Origin: VGJV01 sp964646415
Lineage (GTDB): Bacteria; Patescibacteriota; Minisyncoccia; UBA6257; 2-01-FULL-56-20
Direction: 5' to 3'
Assembly: GCA_964646415.1 (NCBI GenBank)
Contig: CAZYEL010000002.1
Span: 16,691 to 80,690, forward strand
DNA: 64,000 nucleotides
Shown here: piece by piece, positions 1 to 7,542 of the stretch
How positions within the stretch are numbered: the first letter of the stretch is position 1
Layout: every line of letters begins with the position of its first letter
Program-made: the position numbers and the translations under genes
The notes under the pieces: generated by a model
Databases searched by the model: none
What the model was told of the DNA's origin: nothing
What the model saw: only the letters and a program-made list of their open reading frames with translations

Positions 1-37
1 ACAAAACCGCATTGCCGCGCTCCGGGAAAATACAAGC

Positions 38-1228
38 TTATCCCTTCCGGCGAGATAAAACCCGGCCTTCAATCTCAAGAAGGCGGTTGTATTTCGCAAT
101 CCGTTCGCCGCGCCGCGGCGCACCCAGCTTGATGGCATCCGCACCGACGCCGTACGCAAAGTCCGCGATGAAGTCGTCATTCGTTTCGCTCCCCCGGTGG
201 GAGGCAATTACCATCCACCCATACGTCCGCGCAAGACGCACCGCCTGAATCGCTTCCGTAACCGTTCCTATTTGATTGGGTTTTATAATGACGCCGCGGA
301 CGGCTTCTTCCCGCGCCGCCTTCTCCATGCGCGAAACATTTGTCGTGGTAAGGTCATCCCCGGTAATACACACCGAGCCGCCCCAGCCGCGGTTCAGCGT
401 TGCAAAATTCCGGAAGTCGTCTTCGCCGAACGGGTCTTCGAGGTATATAAGCGGGAATTCCCTGATGAGCCGCGCATAACGCGCCATAAGTTCCCGCGGC
501 GGGCGCCGGATGCCGCTTGCCGCCGCATCCAACCCAAACTCGATTTTCCGCTCAAGTCCGAGCGCTTGCGCAACACGTCGCATAACGACAAACGGCTCGC
601 GATAATCCTTAAAGAGAGGGGCGAATCCTCCTTCATCGCCCGCATGCGCGGCGGAAGGGCCTTTCGCCCGCACAAGGTACGCACGGAGCGCGTGATACAG
701 CCGCACCGCAATATCCACCTCGTCGCGAATACTTTTCCCTTCCGGAATGACAAGGTATTCCTGAAAATCGAGCCCGTTTCCTGCGTGCATTCCTCCCTCA
801 ATAAGATTCACCAAAAGCCGCGGCGGGCGCCCGGGAACTTTGAAGCCGCCGATGCGCCGGAGGTGCCGCCAGAGCGGGATATTCCCCGCCAGGGCACCCG
901 CGCGGGCGCAGGCAACCGAAGCGGCGAGAATCGCGTTTGCGCCAAGCCGGCGCTTGTTGCTCGTACCGTCAAGCTTCAGAAGCAACGCATCGATCTTTTC
1001 CTGCTCCGCCGGATTGAGCCCCTTCAGTCTAGGCGCGATAATGCGCAGAATATTGCGCACCGCTTTCTCCGCCGGAAGCGCGCGCGCCTCATGGGTCCCG
1101 GCACTCTCTCCCTTCGGTATGGACGCATGCACCGCGATGCGGCCGCAGAAAAGCGACGCCTCAACCGTCCAGTTGCCCTGGGAATCGAGTTCCTGACGCG
1201 CAGTAAGCTTGGTGATACGAAGCGCCAT
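38..1228 (-). CDS. eno: Enolase (phosphopyruvate hydratase), divergent
   Basis: Converts 2-phosphoglycerate to phosphoenolpyruvate in lower glycolysis; cytoplasmic. The protein has 396 residues, somewhat shorter than the usual 420-430. Recognisable family motifs are GGMHAGN (145-151), GDEGGFAP (197-204, catalytic Glu199), LEDP (263-266, metal ligands), GDDLTTTN (290-297) and KPNQIGT (316-322, catalytic Lys316). Two usually fixed motifs are altered: the N-terminal mobile loop reads GESAGTHEA instead of GASTGEHEA, and SHRSGE reads SHRGSE (343-348). It is the last gene of an operon with glycerate kinase, PEP synthase and a hydroxyacid dehydrogenase; the ATG lies 5 bases after the dehydrogenase stop. 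Family certain; full activity likely because the acid/base residues remain. Confidence 0.93.
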   Translation of the reverse strand: MALRITKLTARQELDSQGNWTVEASLFCGRIAVHASIPKGESAGTHEARALPAEKAVRNILRIIAPRLKGLNPAEQEKIDALLLKLDGTSNKRRLGANAILAASVACARAGALAGNIPLWRHLRRIGGFKVPGRPPRLLVNLIEGGMHAGNGLDFQEYLVIPEGKSIRDEVDIAVRLYHALRAYLVRAKGPSAAHAGDEGGFAPLFKDYREPFVVMRRVAQALGLERKIEFGLDAAASGIRRPPRELMARYARLIREFPLIYLEDPFGEDDFRNFATLNRGWGGSVCITGDDLTTTNVSRMEKAAREEAVRGVIIKPNQIGTVTEAIQAVRLARTYGWMVIASHRGSETNDDFIADFAYGVGADAIKLGAPRRGERIAKYNRLLEIEGRVLSRRKG

Positions 1229-1233
1229 GGGAT

Positions 1234-2238
1234 TTATTTCACGACATTCTCCGGCTTCCCATCCATGAAACTCCGGATATTGCGGAGAGTGGTTTGCAAA
1301 ATGCGCTGCATCGCTTCTTTCGAATTAAAGGCGTTGTGCGGCGTGATGAGCACGTTCGGCATCCGTATCAGCTCGTGATTACGCAGCAAAACTTTGAGCT
1401 CGCTTTCACTCGGGTGCCCGGAAGAGAGGAAAAGCATCTCGTCCCGCGATTCGTTTTCCTCTTCAAGCACATCGAGTCCCGCACCGCCCAGTATCCCCTC
1501 TTGCAACGCCATAACAATCGCTTCCGTTTCCACAATCGCGCCGCGGGCGGTGTTCACAAGATATGCGCCCCGCTTTACCGTGCGTATATTCCCTTTGTGT
1601 ATAAGGTGGTGCGTCTGCTCGTTATACGGGCAGTGCACCGTGATGAAATCGGAGGAAGCGAGCAGCTCATCCAACCCCGCATAGGTAAACCCCATGCGCT
1701 CCGCAAGCGCGGAATCAGGGTACGGGTCATGCGCAACGACATTCATATCGAATCCTTTCGCAATCTTCACCGCTTCTCTCCCGATACGGCCGGTGCCTAT
1801 CACGCCGAGCGTTTTCCCGCGCACATCCACCCCCCGCAAATCATCATTGCGGAACGTCCCCGTTTCCTTCACCCGGTCTATCCCCTGATATATTTTTCTC
1901 GAAAGATTCAAAATGAGGCCGAACGCGTACTCCGCGACGGTGTTATCGCCGTAGCCGGGAACGTACAGCACCGTTACTCCCCGCCGCTTCGCCGCAACGA
2001 TATCAATGTGGTCATACCCCGTGGAACGGGTGGCGAGGCACTTCAGTTTCGGAAACTGCGCGAAGAGCGCATCGTCGAACTTTGTGTGTACGAATATCGC
2101 CGCAATTTCGATGTCTTCCCGTTCCTTCGGAGCGACTTCCGTGCATTTTTTTTCGTGCAGCCGCAGCTCTTCGCCGGGAAACGCCGTGCGGATTTCCGCT
2201 TCCTCCCAATCCTCGACTTGGAAAAATCCTATCGTCAT
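1234..2238 (-). CDS. D-2-hydroxyacid dehydrogenase (D-lactate dehydrogenase-like)
   Basis: NAD-dependent reduction of a 2-keto acid, such as pyruvate or hydroxypyruvate, to the D-hydroxy acid. I use the ATG at 2238 (334 residues), which overlaps the PEP synthase stop as ATGA; a longer in-frame reading would run far into that gene. The Rossmann motif GTGRIG is at 148-153, and Asp171 at the end of the next strand predicts NAD preference. The catalytic triad is Arg232 (NTARG), a Glu near 260 (LDVLEEE) and His301 (TPHNAF). RSTGYDHID near 71 resembles D-lactate dehydrogenases of the LdhA type. Operon context allows two roles: pyruvate to D-lactate, or hydroxypyruvate to glycerate feeding the adjacent glycerate kinase. 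Substrate cannot be fixed from sequence. Confidence 0.9.
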   Translation of the reverse strand: MTIGFFQVEDWEEAEIRTAFPGEELRLHEKKCTEVAPKEREDIEIAAIFVHTKFDDALFAQFPKLKCLATRSTGYDHIDIVAAKRRGVTVLYVPGYGDNTVAEYAFGLILNLSRKIYQGIDRVKETGTFRNDDLRGVDVRGKTLGVIGTGRIGREAVKIAKGFDMNVVAHDPYPDSALAERMGFTYAGLDELLASSDFITVHCPYNEQTHHLIHKGNIRTVKRGAYLVNTARGAIVETEAIVMALQEGILGGAGLDVLEEENESRDEMLFLSSGHPSESELKVLLRNHELIRMPNVLITPHNAFNSKEAMQRILQTTLRNIRSFMDGKPENVVK

Positions 2239-4772
2239 TGGCGTCTTTTCTTCCGGAGACGCCCTTCGGCTTTTGCGATTGCCAGCGTCGTGCGGATAAC
2301 CGTATCGGCGTTGAGCGATATGCTCTCGATGCCCGCGCGCACGAGGAGTTCCGCGAATCCCGGGTGGTCCGAAGGCGCCTGCCCGCAAATGCCGATATAT
2401 TTCTTTTTCTTTCTGCATACCGCAATTACTTTGGTGATAAGCTGCCGCACCGCATCGTCGGTTTCATCGGCAACTTTGTTCACGATTCCCGAATCGCGGT
2501 CAAGTCCGAGCGTGAGCTGCGTGAGATCGTTCGACCCGATGGACATGCCGTCGAATATCTTAAGAAACTCTTCCGCAAGGAGTACATTTGAGGGAATCTC
2601 GCACATTACGTAGACCGGCGTTCTTTCCCCCCGTCCGCCCGCAAGATTCGCAAGTCCGGATCCGGCCATAAGCATAAGCGTTTTCCGCCCCTCCTCAACC
2701 GTCCTGCAAAACGGCACCATGGGAATCACGTTCCGGAGCCCCATGCGCTCCCGGACAATCCGCACCGCCTTGCATTCAAGCAAAAACGCATCTTTGAATT
2801 TCGGGTCGTAGTATCGCGACGCGCCCCGCCAGCCGATCATCGGATTCTCCTCCTCCGGCTCGTATGCGGCGCCGCCCGCAAGCGAGCGGTATTCGTTGCT
2901 CTTGAAGTCAGAAAAGCGGACAATGACCGGATGCGGGTAAAATGCCGCGCCGATTTTCGCGATGCCATAGGCGAGATTATCCACGTAGTAATCCACGGGG
3001 CGCTCCCAGCCGCGCATCTTCTCTCTGATGATGCGGCGCACCTCGGGCGTCTGGGAACGGTAATTCAAGAGTGCCATCGGATGCACGCCGATTTTTGAAG
3101 CGATAATAAACTCCTCCCGCGCAAGCCCTACGCCTGCGTTCGGCAGGAATGATGTTTCAAACGCCGAATCGGGAATCGCCACATTCACCATCACCTTCGT
3201 CCTTGGCTTCGGGATTTTCCGCACGTCATGCGCATGCGTCTTGAATTTCAGCGCGCCCGCATACACCGCGCCTTCGCTTCCGGTCGTATCCACGGTAAGC
3301 ATCTCTCCGGTCTTTATTCTTCTTGTGGCATGCTCCGTGCCCACCACCGCGGGAATACCGAGCTCGCGGCTCACGATCGCCGCGTGGCTCGTGCGCCCGC
3401 CTTTGTCCGTCACGATTGCGGCGGCAATTTTCATAATCGGCTCCCAGTCCGGGTCGGTCATGGTAGTCACCAGGATCTCTCCCCGCTTGAACTCCCCGAT
3501 GTGCTTCGCGTCCATGATCACGCGCGCCTTCCCTGTCGCAATACGCGAACCGACGGAAGCGCCGCGCACCAGCGGCTCCCTTCCCTGCGCGCGGAGGCGG
3601 TATTCCGTAACTTTCGAATAATCCCGGTTTGCATGCACCGTCTCGGGACGCGCCTGGACAACATAGAGTTCGCCGGTGACGCCGTCCTTCGCCCACTCCA
3701 TATCCATCGGCGTCCATTTGCCGTTCTTCCCGGAATAGTGCTCCTCGACCGCAACGGCCCAGCGCGCGAGCGTGAGCACCTCATCTTCCTGCAGCACGAA
3801 GCGGTCCCGCTCCGCGGGCGACGTACGCACCACTTTTGTCCGCTTGATGCCGCTGCCGCGTGCGGCATACACCATTTTCTCGTTCTTGTTGCCGAGCCGC
3901 CTGTCGATAATAGGAACCAATCCTTTTCCCCCGATTCCCTTCTTCCATACTATGAATTCATCGGGTGTCACGCGTCCCTGCACAATCATCTCGCCCAACC
4001 CCCACACCGCATTGATTACCACCGCGTCGCGAAAACCGGATTCCGTATCAAGCGTAAATATGACTCCGGATGCGCCCTTATCCGACCGCACCATTTTCTG
4101 CACGCCTACCGAAAGCGCGATTTTCAAATGGTCGAACCCTTTGTCCGCACGGTAAGAAATCGCGCGATTGGTAAAAAGCGAAGCCATTGCCGCCCGGGTC
4201 GCGGCAACCAGGCCGTCTCCGCCACGGATACCGAGATATGTTTCATGCTCCCCGGCAAAACTTGCGCCGGGAAGGTCTTCCGCCGTCGCGGAAGAGCGCA
4301 CCGCAACATCCACGCCTTTTCCGTAACGCTTTTCAAGTCCCTCATACGCCCTCCGGATTGCCGCTTCGAGGTCTTCCGGGAACGGCGTCCGGCGGATAGC
4401 GTCGCGCACTTCTTTCCCCCGCAACGCAAGCTCACGAAGGTTTCTCGTATCCAACCCCTTAAGCGTAACGCGCACAAATTTGGCGAGCCCGGTTGTTTTG
4501 AGAAAGTGATAATAGGCATCCGCGGTAATCGCGAATCCCGACGGCACTCGCACCCCTTTCTTGCGAAGCGAGCGAATCATTTCGCCGAGCGACGCATTTT
4601 TACCGCCCACACGGCCCACGTCCCCGATGCCCACCTCTTCAAACGGAAGAATGAATCCCGTTAGAAATTTCCGCGAGGCATTTGTATCCCTACGGGAATT
4701 TAACCCTGGCGATAACCCGCGCCGCAAACGTTGGGGTATTATTTCTAACGGGATGAATGAACGCGGTGACAT
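2235..4772 (-). CDS. ppsA: Phosphoenolpyruvate synthase
   Basis: Interconverts pyruvate, ATP and PEP through a phosphohistidine intermediate; in organisms without pyruvate kinase it may run towards pyruvate. The 845-residue protein shows the ATP-binding domain start (VGGKNASLGEM), the phosphohistidine loop GGRTSHAAIVSRELG with His near 463, the PEP-binding barrel (IGSNDLTQLTLGLDRDSG) and the C-terminal Cys loop GICGQAPSDHPG near 799. The first ~41 residues are Arg-rich, unlike the family, and are encoded by a 100-bp inverted-repeat element (4655-4754). Homology begins at FILPFEEVG. The ATG at 4772 is the only ATG in frame upstream of the homologous part, so the true start is uncertain. It lies 6 bases after glycerate kinase and overlaps the dehydrogenase by 4. 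Confidence 0.93.
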   Translation of the reverse strand: MSPRSFIPLEIIPQRLRRGLSPGLNSRRDTNASRKFLTGFILPFEEVGIGDVGRVGGKNASLGEMIRSLRKKGVRVPSGFAITADAYYHFLKTTGLAKFVRVTLKGLDTRNLRELALRGKEVRDAIRRTPFPEDLEAAIRRAYEGLEKRYGKGVDVAVRSSATAEDLPGASFAGEHETYLGIRGGDGLVAATRAAMASLFTNRAISYRADKGFDHLKIALSVGVQKMVRSDKGASGVIFTLDTESGFRDAVVINAVWGLGEMIVQGRVTPDEFIVWKKGIGGKGLVPIIDRRLGNKNEKMVYAARGSGIKRTKVVRTSPAERDRFVLQEDEVLTLARWAVAVEEHYSGKNGKWTPMDMEWAKDGVTGELYVVQARPETVHANRDYSKVTEYRLRAQGREPLVRGASVGSRIATGKARVIMDAKHIGEFKRGEILVTTMTDPDWEPIMKIAAAIVTDKGGRTSHAAIVSRELGIPAVVGTEHATRRIKTGEMLTVDTTGSEGAVYAGALKFKTHAHDVRKIPKPRTKVMVNVAIPDSAFETSFLPNAGVGLAREEFIIASKIGVHPMALLNYRSQTPEVRRIIREKMRGWERPVDYYVDNLAYGIAKIGAAFYPHPVIVRFSDFKSNEYRSLAGGAAYEPEEENPMIGWRGASRYYDPKFKDAFLLECKAVRIVRERMGLRNVIPMVPFCRTVEEGRKTLMLMAGSGLANLAGGRGERTPVYVMCEIPSNVLLAEEFLKIFDGMSIGSNDLTQLTLGLDRDSGIVNKVADETDDAVRQLITKVIAVCRKKKKYIGICGQAPSDHPGFAELLVRAGIESISLNADTVIRTTLAIAKAEGRLRKKRRQ
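4655..4754. mobile_element. MITE-like 100-bp element in the 5' end of ppsA
   Basis: Perfect 14-bp terminal inverted repeats (ATCCCGTTAGAAAT at 4655-4668 and its complement at 4741-4754) bound a 100-bp segment. The 6-bp flank GAATGA occurs on both sides (4649-4654 and 4755-4760), as a target-site duplication would. It carries no gene. It is read through in frame as the basic N-terminal extension of PEP synthase. Element plus duplication is 106 bp, not a multiple of three, so insertion must have changed the reading frame of the original start. Calling it mobile is inference from structure. Confidence 0.6.
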
Positions 4773-4778
4773 ATATTT

Positions 4779-6077
4779 TTATTCTTTTAGCGCAATAACA
4801 AGATCCGACACATTCGACCCCGTAATTCCCGTACTAAGAAAATCGCCGACCTCGCGAAAGAACACGTAGGAATCGTTCGCCGCAAGATATTCGCCGGGCG
4901 CACGACCGAGCGCCTCGGCATGCTCTCCCGTCATTATATCGCATAGTGCCCCCGCATAGTCACTGTTATCCCTTCCGTCGGAGGCAAGCGAGAGCACCAC
5001 TTCGCCGCGCTCCAGAAACCGGAGAGCGGAAAGCGCAAGCTCCATATTGCGTCCGCCCGTTCCCGCCCCCTTTACGGTTACCGTCGTTTCACCCCCGTAC
5101 AACAGCGCGCAGCGCGATTTTCCGGCGTGAAGCGCGCGAGCAATTTTCTCACCCGCTTCCCGCGCCTCCCCCACCAGTGCACCGCTCCGAGAATCGGGCG
5201 CGAATCCCCGCTGTTTCGCCGCATCCGCCATCGCGCGGAGCGCTATGTCGTTCGACACAGCAACGATGTTTTGAATTTTCTCGAAATATTTTTCGTCTTT
5301 CGGCGTTTCCACAAGCCCGCACCGTTCGCCCCCGCACGCCGCACGCAACCCGTATTTCTCAAGTATCATTTCGGCATCACGAACACTCGTCGCATCCTTC
5401 ACCGTAGGTCCGGAAGCGATAAACTGCACGTCATCGCCCGCAACATCGGAGAAAATGAGCGAGGCAACCCGCGCCGGGTACGCCTGCTGCGCAAGATATC
5501 CGCCCCGTGCCTGCGACGGGAGATGCTTCCGCACCGTATTCATTTCCTGTATTGCCGCGCCGCTCCGCATAAGCGCGCTCACTATTTTTCCCTCATCCCC
5601 GCAACCTTCTTCCCTCGGCAGACAAAGAAGCGTCGAACCTCCCCCTGAAATTATAAAAAGCACAAGGTCGTTTTCGCCCAGCCCCGCGAGCACCCCTCTC
5701 AGCATCGCAGACCCCCGGGCATTCGCCTCCGAAGGCAACGGATGAGTGCCTTCCACCGCGGTTATCCTTTCGAGCGGCGGCGGCGTCCCGACGCCGAGCG
5801 CCACGCCGCGGGTAATCGCCTCTCCCAATATGCGCTCAAGCGCCTTCGCCGCCTCAAACGCGCATTTCCCCACGCCCGCGACCACGATTTTATCCCCGGT
5901 ACGCATCGGGTAGCTCTTCTCGCCGATTGTCACGCTTCCCTCCCCGGTTTTCACCCACTTCCCGATAACCTCCGCAGTGCGTATTGCCCGAATTCCTTCT
6001 TCCGCAATCTCCAAAGCCGCGCGTCTTGTTGCGGATGTCGCAAGCTTCTCAAAATTCTTTATCGCGCGCGTTTCCAT
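4779..6077 (-). CDS. Glycerate 2-kinase (GK-II / MOFRL family)
   Basis: Phosphorylates D-glycerate to 2-phosphoglycerate, the substrate of enolase encoded three genes downstream. The protein has 432 residues, the normal size. Family features are the N-terminal nucleotide-binding part (VVAGVGKCAFEAAKAL), FIISGGGSTLL near 142, the TVRKHLS-like segment near 179 and the C-terminal MOFRL motif YGGETTVTVKGAGTGGRN near 325. It is the first gene of a four-gene minus-strand operon, with only 6 bases to ppsA. With PpsA, the dehydrogenase and enolase it can connect glycerate to PEP, pyruvate and D-lactate. Product position (2- rather than 3-phosphate) follows from family membership and the enolase context. 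Confidence 0.92.
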   Translation of the reverse strand: METRAIKNFEKLATSATRRAALEIAEEGIRAIRTAEVIGKWVKTGEGSVTIGEKSYPMRTGDKIVVAGVGKCAFEAAKALERILGEAITRGVALGVGTPPPLERITAVEGTHPLPSEANARGSAMLRGVLAGLGENDLVLFIISGGGSTLLCLPREEGCGDEGKIVSALMRSGAAIQEMNTVRKHLPSQARGGYLAQQAYPARVASLIFSDVAGDDVQFIASGPTVKDATSVRDAEMILEKYGLRAACGGERCGLVETPKDEKYFEKIQNIVAVSNDIALRAMADAAKQRGFAPDSRSGALVGEAREAGEKIARALHAGKSRCALLYGGETTVTVKGAGTGGRNMELALSALRFLERGEVVLSLASDGRDNSDYAGALCDIMTGEHAEALGRAPGEYLAANDSYVFFREVGDFLSTGITGSNVSDLVIALKE

Positions 6078-6172
6078 GCCGCGTTGTGTAAATTGCCAGG
6101 ATGCCTCTTTATATGCATGGTACTTGCCCTCTATTGTAGCAAATCACCGGGACACGCCACGGGCGAATTTGG

Positions 6173-6178
6173 TATAAT
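6173..6178 (+). promoter_or_regulatory. Extended -10 promoter for the cupin gene
   Basis: TGGTATAAT is an extended -10 element. The expected transcription start falls at about 6185, the A of the cupin ATG, so the mRNA would be leaderless or nearly so. No good -35 hexamer is visible. Confidence 0.6.
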
Positions 6179-6184
6179 TCTTAT

Positions 6185-6580
6185 ATGAAAGGCTACGTTG
6201 GCAACATTGAGGAAGAATCCCTCAAAAACGAGTGTTTCAGGAAAGTCCTCTACACCGCAAAAAAGAGCCAGCTTGTGCTGATGAACTTGCAGCCGGGAGA
6301 GGACATCGGCGAAGAGGTACATCAGCTCGACCAATTCCTCCGGTGCGAAGCCGGTACCGGCAAAGCAATCCTCAATGGAATCGAATATCCGGTCCATGAC
6401 GGGACGGCAGTAGTGGTTCCCGCAGGAGTGAACCACAACATCATTAATACGTCGCCCGACGCGCCCATGAAGCTTTACACCATCTATTCCCCGCCGAATC
6501 ATCGCAACGTAGTGGTGCATCGCACGAAAGCGGATGCAGAGGCCGACGAAGAGCACTTCGACGGGAGATTGAGTGAATAA
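6185..6580 (+). CDS. Cupin domain protein
   Basis: A small single-domain beta-barrel protein of 131 residues. The metal-binding cupin motifs are partly visible: an EEVHQLDQFLRCEAG segment near 42-56 and PAGVNHNIIN near 79-88, giving His and Glu ligands. Small cupins of this type are common in reduced genomes and may act as sugar or keto-acid isomerases or binding proteins; the substrate is unknown. It starts immediately after a TATAAT box, so it may be translated from a leaderless mRNA. Its end overlaps the possible GTG start of the following EamA gene. It is divergent from the glycerate kinase operon. Confidence 0.85.
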   Translation: MKGYVGNIEEESLKNECFRKVLYTAKKSQLVLMNLQPGEDIGEEVHQLDQFLRCEAGTGKAILNGIEYPVHDGTAVVVPAGVNHNIINTSPDAPMKLYTIYSPPNHRNVVVHRTKADAEADEEHFDGRLSE

Positions 6581-7016
6581 TCGAACCGCCCGCCCCCTCA
6601 TGCACTGGAGCATTTACGCGTTAGGCTCGGCAGTCTTTGCGGCGCTGGTCGCCATTTTCGGCAAGCTCGGTCTTCAAGGAATAGATTCCACGCTTGCGAC
6701 AACCGTCCGCTCGGTCGTAATGACGCTCTTCCTTGTTCTTGTTTCATTCTCGCTCGGGAAGTTCGAATTCCTGGGCACCCTGAACAACCGGGCACTCGCC
6801 TTCATTATCCTTTCCGGGCTCGCGGGCGCGCTCTCCTGGCTCTTGTATTTCCTCGCCATTAAGCTCGGGCCCGTTTCCGGCGTCGCAGGCATCGACCGGA
6901 CAAGCGTAGTCTTCGCACTCATCCTCGCCGCACTTTTCCTGGGCGAATCGTTCACTGCGCAAAAAGCGCTGGGTGCGGCGCTTGTCGCAATCGGCGCGGT
7001 CCTCCTTGCGATATAG
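6573..7016 (+). CDS. EamA/DMT-type permease, single-repeat half
   Basis: Integral membrane protein of the drug/metabolite transporter superfamily. At 147 residues it contains one EamA repeat of about five hydrophobic segments, half of the usual ten-helix protein. A GTG at 6573 overlaps the cupin stop; an ATG at 6600 (MHWSIYALGSA) is the alternative start and matches family N-termini better. A second repeat begins 5 bases downstream (7022) but is broken, so the intact half-transporter may have been one of a split pair. If functional it would need to dimerise. Substrate unknown. Confidence 0.8.
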   Translation: MNNRTARPLMHWSIYALGSAVFAALVAIFGKLGLQGIDSTLATTVRSVVMTLFLVLVSFSLGKFEFLGTLNNRALAFIILSGLAGALSWLLYFLAIKLGPVSGVAGIDRTSVVFALILAALFLGESFTAQKALGAALVAIGAVLLAI

Positions 7017-7021
7017 CGAAC

Positions 7022-7332
7022 ATGCCGCTCACCGGCTTGTCGTATGCAATCAGTGCCGCCGTTACGTGGGGGCTGGTTTACACCATTGACCAGCGGATAC
7101 TCCGAAATACGACTCCCTTTACTCTTCTTTTCGTTAACTCGCTTATCACCGTAGCTATCCTGCTTCCCTTCATATTTTTAGAGCGGAAAGAATTTGCCGC
7201 ACCGCGCCCGGCTCCGCGCTTCTCCTCGGCGGCTCGCTCATAGTTATAGGCTCGGCCATTATCATCTCATCGGGGCGAAAAACCCTGAAAAATAAGGCTT
7301 TCCCATGTGAGCGACTAGAAACTAGCAATTAG
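7022..7332 (+). pseudogene. Broken second EamA repeat
   Basis: Begins with a good ATG and two hydrophobic helices (LSYAISAAVTWGLVYTID; FTLLFVNSLITVAILLPFIF), then loses the middle of the domain. The open frame ends at 7243. In another frame the DNA from about 7200 to 7332 encodes a typical last EamA helix (LLLGGSLIVIGSAIIISSG) followed by a basic tail. This pattern fits an internal deletion of about three helices with a frameshift at the junction. It was probably the partner of the half-transporter immediately upstream. Confidence 0.7.
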
Positions 7333-7397
7333 AAATCTAGAATTTAGGCGGCTAGCAATACGGATCAACGAATAACGCACAAATCATTTATCTATTC

Positions 7398-7437
7398 CAT
7401 ATACAAACTTATTGCACGTGCAATAAGTTTGTATATG
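7398..7437. repeat. Perfect 40-bp palindrome
   Basis: A loop-free perfect palindrome centred on GCACGTGC between convergent EamA remains (plus strand) and uvrA (minus strand). It could act as a bidirectional terminator, although long T-runs are lacking, or form a cruciform. Confidence 0.7.
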
Positions 7438-7542
7438 TTTATATGAAATACGGCGGCTTAAAACATCGCCACGTTTTAAAATCCAATTCGTTGCCCGCCT
7501 GTCAGTGATTCAGTTTTTATGAGTTTTAGGCGATTCGCGCTT

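Noticed and set aside
197..4664. Long plus-strand open frames (393, 439 and 478 codons) opposite enolase, dehydrogenase and ppsA
   Set aside because: They are antisense to well-supported genes, are rich in Arg/Pro/His as expected of shadow frames in GC-rich DNA, and show no domain motifs.
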